Below, one piece after another: positions 59,888 through 64,000 of a stretch of 64,000 bases of DNA. This stretch comes from Streptomyces sp. DSM 110735. GTDB lineage: Bacteria; Actinomycetota; Actinomycetes; Streptomycetales; Streptomycetaceae. Numbering within the stretch: the stretch's first letter is position 1; each line of letters opens with the position of its first letter. The position numbers and the translations under genes were made by a program. The stretch is from the NCBI RefSeq assembly GCF_016482685.1, contig NZ_JACYHF010000025.1:1-64000 (forward strand). The letters run 5' to 3'. Under the pieces are notes generated by a model. It was not told the DNA's origin and did not search any database. It saw only the letters and a program-made list of their open reading frames with translations.

Positions 59888-60322
59888 ATGTCACCGATCA
59901 GGCAGGTCCAGGTCACCTTCGACTGTGCGGAACCCGAGCGGGTCGCTCGCTTCTGGTGCGAGGTGTTGGGGTACGTCGTACCGCCGCCGCCCGAGGGGTT
60001 CGAGAGCTGGGCGGCGTTCGAGCGGTCGTTGCCGGTCGAACGGCAGGGGGCGGCGTTCGTCTGTATGGATCCCACGGGGGCGGGACCGCGGATGTACTTC
60101 CAGCGGGTTCCCGAGGGGAAGGTCGTCAAGAACCGGGTGCATCTCGATGTGCGGGTGGGCACCGGGCTGGTGGGGGAGGAGCGGCTGGCCGTGCTGGAGG
60201 CAGAGTGCGCGCGGCTGGTCGCGCTCGGGGCGCGGCGCGAGCGGCTGCTGCGGGCCGACGGCGAGAACGAGTCGTGCATCGTGATGCAGGACGTCGAGGG
60301 CAACGAGTTCTGCCTGGACTGA
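59888..60322 (+). CDS. VOC-family protein
   Basis: A 144-residue single VOC domain: VQVTFDCAEPERVARFWCEV, MYFQRVPEGKVVKNRVHLDV and IVMQDVEGNEFCLD. The pattern (VHLDVRVG..., D-x-EGNEFCLD) matches the actinobacterial glyoxalase/bleomycin-resistance-like group with unknown substrate. The ATG begins right after a weak ribosome site. Confidence 0.85.
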   Translation: MSPIRQVQVTFDCAEPERVARFWCEVLGYVVPPPPEGFESWAAFERSLPVERQGAAFVCMDPTGAGPRMYFQRVPEGKVVKNRVHLDVRVGTGLVGEERLAVLEAECARLVALGARRERLLRADGENESCIVMQDVEGNEFCLD

Positions 60323-60325
60323 GGC

Positions 60326-61192
60326 TTACGCGTCCCGCCGGAGGTCCCGCACCTCACCCAGCCCCCGGAACCCCGCCGACCGGTACGTCGCCACGGCTCC
60401 CGCGTTCGCGCTCGGCGTGCAGACCCGCGCGCTCGACGCCCCCAGCTCCCGCAGCGCGACCGCCGCGGCGAGGGTGACGGCACGCCCGTAGCCGCGACCG
60501 CGGTGCCGCCGGTGCACCCCCAGCGGCTCCAGCAGTCCGGGTCTGCCCGGACCGGCCGACCACACCGTCACCATCGCCACCGCGGTGTCCTGGTCGTCGT
60601 AGGCGAGGAGACACCGGGCGTCGGCGTACGCCGGTCCGGTGGCCATCGCGTGCCAGTGCGCGGAGGCGAAAGCCGACCCTTCGAAGGCGGCGCGCTGTAC
60701 GGCGGCGCGGACCTGCGCCAGCGACGGGCCGACCGTCTCGATCCGTACACCGGGATCGTCCACCGGCTCCGCGAGGTCGCGGTGCAGCGGTGTCCACGGC
60801 TCGTCGGGCTGCCAGCCGTCCGCCAGGAGCAGGTCGCGGACCAGCGTGCCCGGGGACGCCTCGACGTACGCCCGCCCCGTCGGCAGTCCCCCGCGTTCCG
60901 GCGCCGCCAGGTCGGTCACCAGCTTCCGCGCCAGCTCCTCGTCCCGCCACGCGCCCGGCGCGATCGCCAGCCGCAGCAGCCCGGGTCCGTCCAGCAGTCC
61001 GACGGCGAGGACCCGGTTGTCGCGGCTCCAGGTCCGTACCGCCGCTGCCGTCGCCTCTGCGCCGTAGCGCCGGAACCAGCCCAGGTCCCCGGGGTGCAAC
61101 TGCGTCGGAGCCCCGTCGGACTGCCACCCCCGCAGCGCGCCCTCGGCGTCGGTCAGCTCGTCGATCCCCGGCTTGCCCAGCGCGATGGCCAT
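60326..61192 (-). CDS. GNAT-family N-acetyltransferase
   Basis: A 288-residue protein with a degenerate N-terminal half and a canonical C-terminal GNAT domain: LLEPLGVHRRHRGRGYGRAV (acetyl-CoA-binding R/Q-x-x-G-x-G), then ALRELGASSARVCTPSANAG and AVATYRSAGFRGLG. The acceptor is unknown. It is convergent with the VOC gene, 3 bp apart, and 45 bp downstream of the MerR gene. Confidence 0.85.
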   Translation of the reverse strand: MAIALGKPGIDELTDAEGALRGWQSDGAPTQLHPGDLGWFRRYGAEATAAAVRTWSRDNRVLAVGLLDGPGLLRLAIAPGAWRDEELARKLVTDLAAPERGGLPTGRAYVEASPGTLVRDLLLADGWQPDEPWTPLHRDLAEPVDDPGVRIETVGPSLAQVRAAVQRAAFEGSAFASAHWHAMATGPAYADARCLLAYDDQDTAVAMVTVWSAGPGRPGLLEPLGVHRRHRGRGYGRAVTLAAAVALRELGASSARVCTPSANAGAVATYRSAGFRGLGEVRDLRRDA

Positions 61193-61237
61193 GCCGTCGA
61201 TGACACACCACGGGGCGGGCGGTCCGCAGCGGGTTTT

Positions 61238-61960
61238 CTACTCCGCGTCCTCCACGTCCTCCGCCCCCGCCTCCGACAGCCACTGCCGCACCTCCCGCTT
61301 CAGCGACCGCTGGAACGTCGTCAGCAGCGCCTGCACCACCAGCGGCTGCATGTGCGCCGACAGGGAGCGGACGTCCCGCGCGTCCCGCTCCGTCACCGCG
61401 CCCCGCAGCAGGTCGGAGAGTTCGCGGGCGGCGGCGCGGGAGTGGTCGAGGAGGGCGGTGCGGGCGGCGAGGATCACCTCGTGGGAGAGGGGGACGTCCA
61501 GGAGGCGTACGCCGAGGCGCAGGAGACCGGCGTCCACGCGCCAGTCGTCGCCCTCGGGGGCGAGGACGTCCATCGCGGCGAGGCGGCGCAGGTCCTCGTC
61601 GTCCAGCGGGCGCCCGGCCCGGCGCTCCAGGTCCGCCCGCGAGAGCGTCTCCACCGCCTCGGGCGCCCATGAGGAGACCACCGCGCGGTGCACGGCGAGG
61701 TCCTGGTCGGAAAGATCGGCGGGGAGCCGTTCCAGATACCGCTCGATCCCGGCGAGGGTCAGCCCCTGGAGCTGGAGTTCCTCGATCAGCGCGAGCCGGG
61801 CCAGGTGCTCGCGGCCGTAGCGGCCCACCCGGCGCGGACCTATCACCGGGGGCGGGAGCAGCCCCCGGGTGCCGTAGAAACGGACCGTGCGCACGCTGAC
61901 GCCGGACCGCGCGGCCAGCTCGTCGATCGTGAGGGCGGGTTCCTCGGCCTCGGTCGTCAT
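61238..61960 (-). CDS. MerR-family transcriptional regulator
   Basis: A 240-residue MerR protein: winged HTH at residues 10-75 (LTIDELAARSGVSVRTVRFY, then VGRYGREHLARLALIEELQL) and a long C-terminal helical domain with no obvious metal-binding cysteines. Its start ATG overlaps the stop of a 15-codon upstream ORF formed by duplication of the start region. It is followed by the GNAT gene on the same strand, possibly an operon. Confidence 0.88.
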   Translation of the reverse strand: MTTEAEEPALTIDELAARSGVSVRTVRFYGTRGLLPPPVIGPRRVGRYGREHLARLALIEELQLQGLTLAGIERYLERLPADLSDQDLAVHRAVVSSWAPEAVETLSRADLERRAGRPLDDEDLRRLAAMDVLAPEGDDWRVDAGLLRLGVRLLDVPLSHEVILAARTALLDHSRAAARELSDLLRGAVTERDARDVRSLSAHMQPLVVQALLTTFQRSLKREVRQWLSEAGAEDVEDAE

Positions 61961-62004
61961 GCGCGGCAGCCCTCGGTCGTCGTGCGCCCATCCTCGGTCG
62001 TCAT
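61957..62004 (-). repeat. Start-region duplication making a 15-codon uORF before MerR
   Basis: The segment GCGCAYGACGACCGAGG occurs three times: at the MerR start, 23 bp upstream (ACG in place of ATG) and 44 bp upstream. The outermost ATG (62004) opens MTTEDGRTTTEGCRA, whose TGA overlaps the MerR ATG (ATGA), so the uORF is coupled to the gene. Confidence 0.75.
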
Positions 62005-62211
62005 GCGCAGCAGTATCGCCGCCGTACCGGTGCTGTGAAAGCCGGGGAGGATGTGTGAGAAGTACCGCTCTGTGACGTGGACCACCGCATTACGGGTGAT
62101 CTCTCTGGGAAGCTGCTGCCTTGGTCTGAACCGCGACACACCGAGGCGGGGCGGACCGAATTGTCAGGACCCCGGGCCCAGGTCCGGGCGCACCAGAGAG
62201 TGGAACGACCC

Positions 62212-63681
62212 GTGAGCAAGGAAGCCGTGGAATCGGCACCGGCCGCCGTACAGGCGGCCCAGGCGTCCCAGACGCCCGCGGACGCGGGCGACGCCGGATA
62301 CAGCAAGGACCTCAAGGCCCGACACGTCAACATGATCGCCATCGGCGGTGCCATCGGCACCGGCCTGTTCCTGGGCGCCGGTGGCCGTCTGCACAACGCG
62401 GGCCCCGCGCTCGCGATCGCCTACCTGGTCTGCGGCGTGTTCGCCTTCTTCGTCGTGCGGGCGCTCGGCGAGCTGGTCCTGTACCGCCCCTCCTCGGGCT
62501 CCTTCGTGTCGTACGCGCGCGAGTTCCTCGGGGAGAAGGGCGCCTACGTCGCCGGCTGGATGTACTTCCTGAACTGGTCGACCACCGGCATCGCGGACAT
62601 CACCGCGATCGCGCTCTACACGCACTACTGGAGCATGTTCACGCCCATCCCGCAGTGGGTGCTGGCGCTGATCGCCCTCGCGGTGGTCCTCGCCGTGAAC
62701 CTGATCTCGGTGAAGATCTTCGGCGAGATGGAGTTCTGGTTCGCGATCATCAAGGTCGCGACACTGGTCGGCTTCATGTTCGTCGGCATCTTCCTGCTGG
62801 CCACCCAGCACGACGTGGGCGGCCACCAGCCCGGTCTGAGCGTCATCACCGACCACGGCGGCATCTTCCCGCACGGCATGATGCCCGTCGTCCTGGTCAT
62901 GCAGGGCGTGATCTTCGCGTACGCCGCGCTCGAACTGGTCGGCGTCGCCGCCGGTGAGACCGAGAAGCCCGAGAAGGTCGTCCCGCGCGCGGTGAACTCG
63001 ATCATGTGGCGCGTGGGCGTGTTCTACGTCGGCTCGGTCGTGCTGCTCGCGCTGCTGCTGCCCGGTTCGGTGTACTCCGCCGACCAGAGCCCGTTCGTCA
63101 CCGTGCTGTCCAAGATCGGCATTCCGGCGGCCGGTGACGTGATGAACCTGGTCGTGCTGACCGCCGCCATGTCCTCGCTGAACTCCGGTCTGTACTCCAC
63201 GGGCCGCATCCTGCGCTCCATGGCGACGGCCGGTTCCGCGCCGAAGTTCACCGCCCGGATGAACCGCAGCCAGGTCCCCTACGGCGGCATCCTGCTGACC
63301 TGCGCGGTCTGCGTGCTCGGCGTCGGTCTGAACTACCTCGTGCCCAGCCAGGCGTTCGAGATCGTGCTGAACGTCGCCTCCCTCGGCATCATCAGCACCT
63401 GGGTGATCATCATGATCTGCCACATGATCTTCGTCCGCCGCGCCCGCGCGGGCCAGGTCACCCGGCCGCACTTCCAGCTCAAGTTCAGCCCGGTCACCGA
63501 GATCGCCACGATCGTCTTCCTGCTGGTCTGCCTCGGCATGATGTGGAACGACCCGGACGTGGGCCGCAAGACCCTGCTGCTCATCCCGGTCATCGCGGTG
63601 CTGCTGGTCGCGGGCTGGTACGGGGTGCGGGGCCGGGTGCGCCGCAACGCGGCCGAGGAGCCGGCGGAACTGGCGAAGTAG
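62212..63681 (+). CDS. ansP: Amino-acid permease, L-asparagine permease-like
   Basis: A 489-residue APC-superfamily permease with 12 predicted helices. Family motifs: YSKDLKARHVNMIAIGGAIG, GTGLFLGAGGRLHNAGPALA and FAYAALELVGVAAGETEKPE. The whole N-terminus closely resembles Streptomyces AnsP as I recall it. The GTG start (VSKEAVESAPAAVQ) is chosen because it begins the conserved protein; an in-frame ATG at 62077 would add 45 unrelated residues. Related amino acids could also be substrates. Confidence 0.87.
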   Translation: MSKEAVESAPAAVQAAQASQTPADAGDAGYSKDLKARHVNMIAIGGAIGTGLFLGAGGRLHNAGPALAIAYLVCGVFAFFVVRALGELVLYRPSSGSFVSYAREFLGEKGAYVAGWMYFLNWSTTGIADITAIALYTHYWSMFTPIPQWVLALIALAVVLAVNLISVKIFGEMEFWFAIIKVATLVGFMFVGIFLLATQHDVGGHQPGLSVITDHGGIFPHGMMPVVLVMQGVIFAYAALELVGVAAGETEKPEKVVPRAVNSIMWRVGVFYVGSVVLLALLLPGSVYSADQSPFVTVLSKIGIPAAGDVMNLVVLTAAMSSLNSGLYSTGRILRSMATAGSAPKFTARMNRSQVPYGGILLTCAVCVLGVGLNYLVPSQAFEIVLNVASLGIISTWVIIMICHMIFVRRARAGQVTRPHFQLKFSPVTEIATIVFLLVCLGMMWNDPDVGRKTLLLIPVIAVLLVAGWYGVRGRVRRNAAEEPAELAK

Positions 63682-63758
63682 CCGTTGCCGGGGCTGCCCG
63701 CGCCCCGTGAAAACGCAGGTCGGCGCCGTTGTCAGTGGCCGCCGCTACGGTGGCGTCA

Positions 63759-64000
63759 TGTCGGAGATCGTTTCGGGGATCGCTTACGTCCGGGGTGACG
63801 CCACCGAGCCGTGTGCGGACGGCGCACGGGTGATCGCCCACGTCTGCAACGACACCGACCTCTGGGTCGCCAACATGATCGGCCGGTATGGCGTCGGAAC
63901 ACCCGGCGCGAACGCCCCCGCCCTCGACCGTCTCGCCGGTCAGGTGATCGAACTCGGTGCCTCCGTGCACATGCCTCGCATAGGCTGCGGCCTGGCGGGC
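63759..64000 (+). CDS. Macrodomain-like protein with apparent internal deletion (cut by window edge)
   Basis: Visible residues: MSEIVSGIAYVRGDATEPCA, DGARVIAHVCNDTDLWVANM, IGRYGVGTPGANAPALDRLA, GASVHMPRIGCGLAG. This matches actinobacterial macrodomain (ADP-ribose-binding) proteins at both ends. However, after HVCND these proteins normally have G-x-W-G-x-GF and about 45 more residues before VWVANMIG. Here ND is joined almost directly to LWVANMIG, so an in-frame deletion has removed part of the ligand-binding fold. It may no longer bind ADP-ribose. The 3' end is outside the window. Confidence 0.72.

Overview
The window is high-GC actinobacterial DNA, almost certainly from a Streptomyces chromosome. 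Evidence: very high G+C, many GTG starts, 4-nt ATGA/GTGA gene overlaps, a WhiB-like protein, an SsgA-like sporulation protein, MmyB-type regulators, several GlxA/LacI/MerR/TetR regulators and a TTA (bldA-type) codon in one regulator. I count about 58 genes, most intact and ordinary, plus several regions that are not ordinary.

Layout. 1-6365 (minus): pentose-phosphate operon tkt-tal-zwf-opcA-pgi (pgi cut by the window edge). 6512-9140: AraC regulator, then an MFS exporter followed by a MerR regulator that probably controls it through a leaderless promoter. 9162-13907: secreted GH16-CBM6 beta-1,3-glucanase, GH4 enzyme and secreted GH18 chitinase, with LacI-type and DasR-like operators. 14056-19867: ATP-grasp enzyme, Sfp-type phosphopantetheinyl transferase, XRE regulator plus metallopeptidase pair, a stand-alone MmyB-type sensor domain, and a LacI regulator. 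18869-27173: a complete alpha-glucan operon (LacI, binding protein, two permeases, GH13 glucosidase, secreted GH87 alpha-1,3-glucanase). 27288-31762: scramblase-like protein, DMT transporter, PAP2 enzyme, TetR with an iterated operator, DUF2510 protein. 32082-37086: a large AAA-type regulator that has lost its HTH, and a split NHEJ ligase/polymerase pair. 37159-45829: LacI, VOC protein, WhiB-like protein, acyl-ACP desaturase, ABC-F protein with an attenuator-like leader, SsgA-like protein, endonuclease V, PLP dehydratase. 45910-50890: a LysR gene broken by a 163-bp inverted-repeat element, followed by a 3.8-kb island. 50893-57043: saccharopine-dehydrogenase-like protein and a CoA-transferase/thiolase/FadB fatty-acid oxidation group. 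57139-64000: GlxA regulator with DJ-1 protein, small proteins, GNAT, MerR, asparagine-type permease, and a macrodomain gene cut by the edge.

How it fits together. Three secreted hydrolases (beta-1,3-glucanase, chitinase, alpha-1,3-glucanase) target the three main fungal wall polymers within 18 kb, and one has its own uptake and intracellular hydrolysis genes. This is a plausible mycolytic locus.

Most unusual structures: (1) an island at 47010-50851 bounded by two imperfect 39-bp copies of the 3' end of a LysR gene, inside which three successive genes each carry a one-base frameshift; (2) two nearly identical 163-bp MITE-like elements, one breaking LysR and the other supplying the stop codons of two convergent genes; (3) a 26-bp repeat chain that makes two 9-codon mini-ORFs linking two permease genes by stop/start overlaps; (4) operator arrays with 16-bp and 15-bp periods; (5) an ABC-F leader with a 3-codon ORF and long-range stem.
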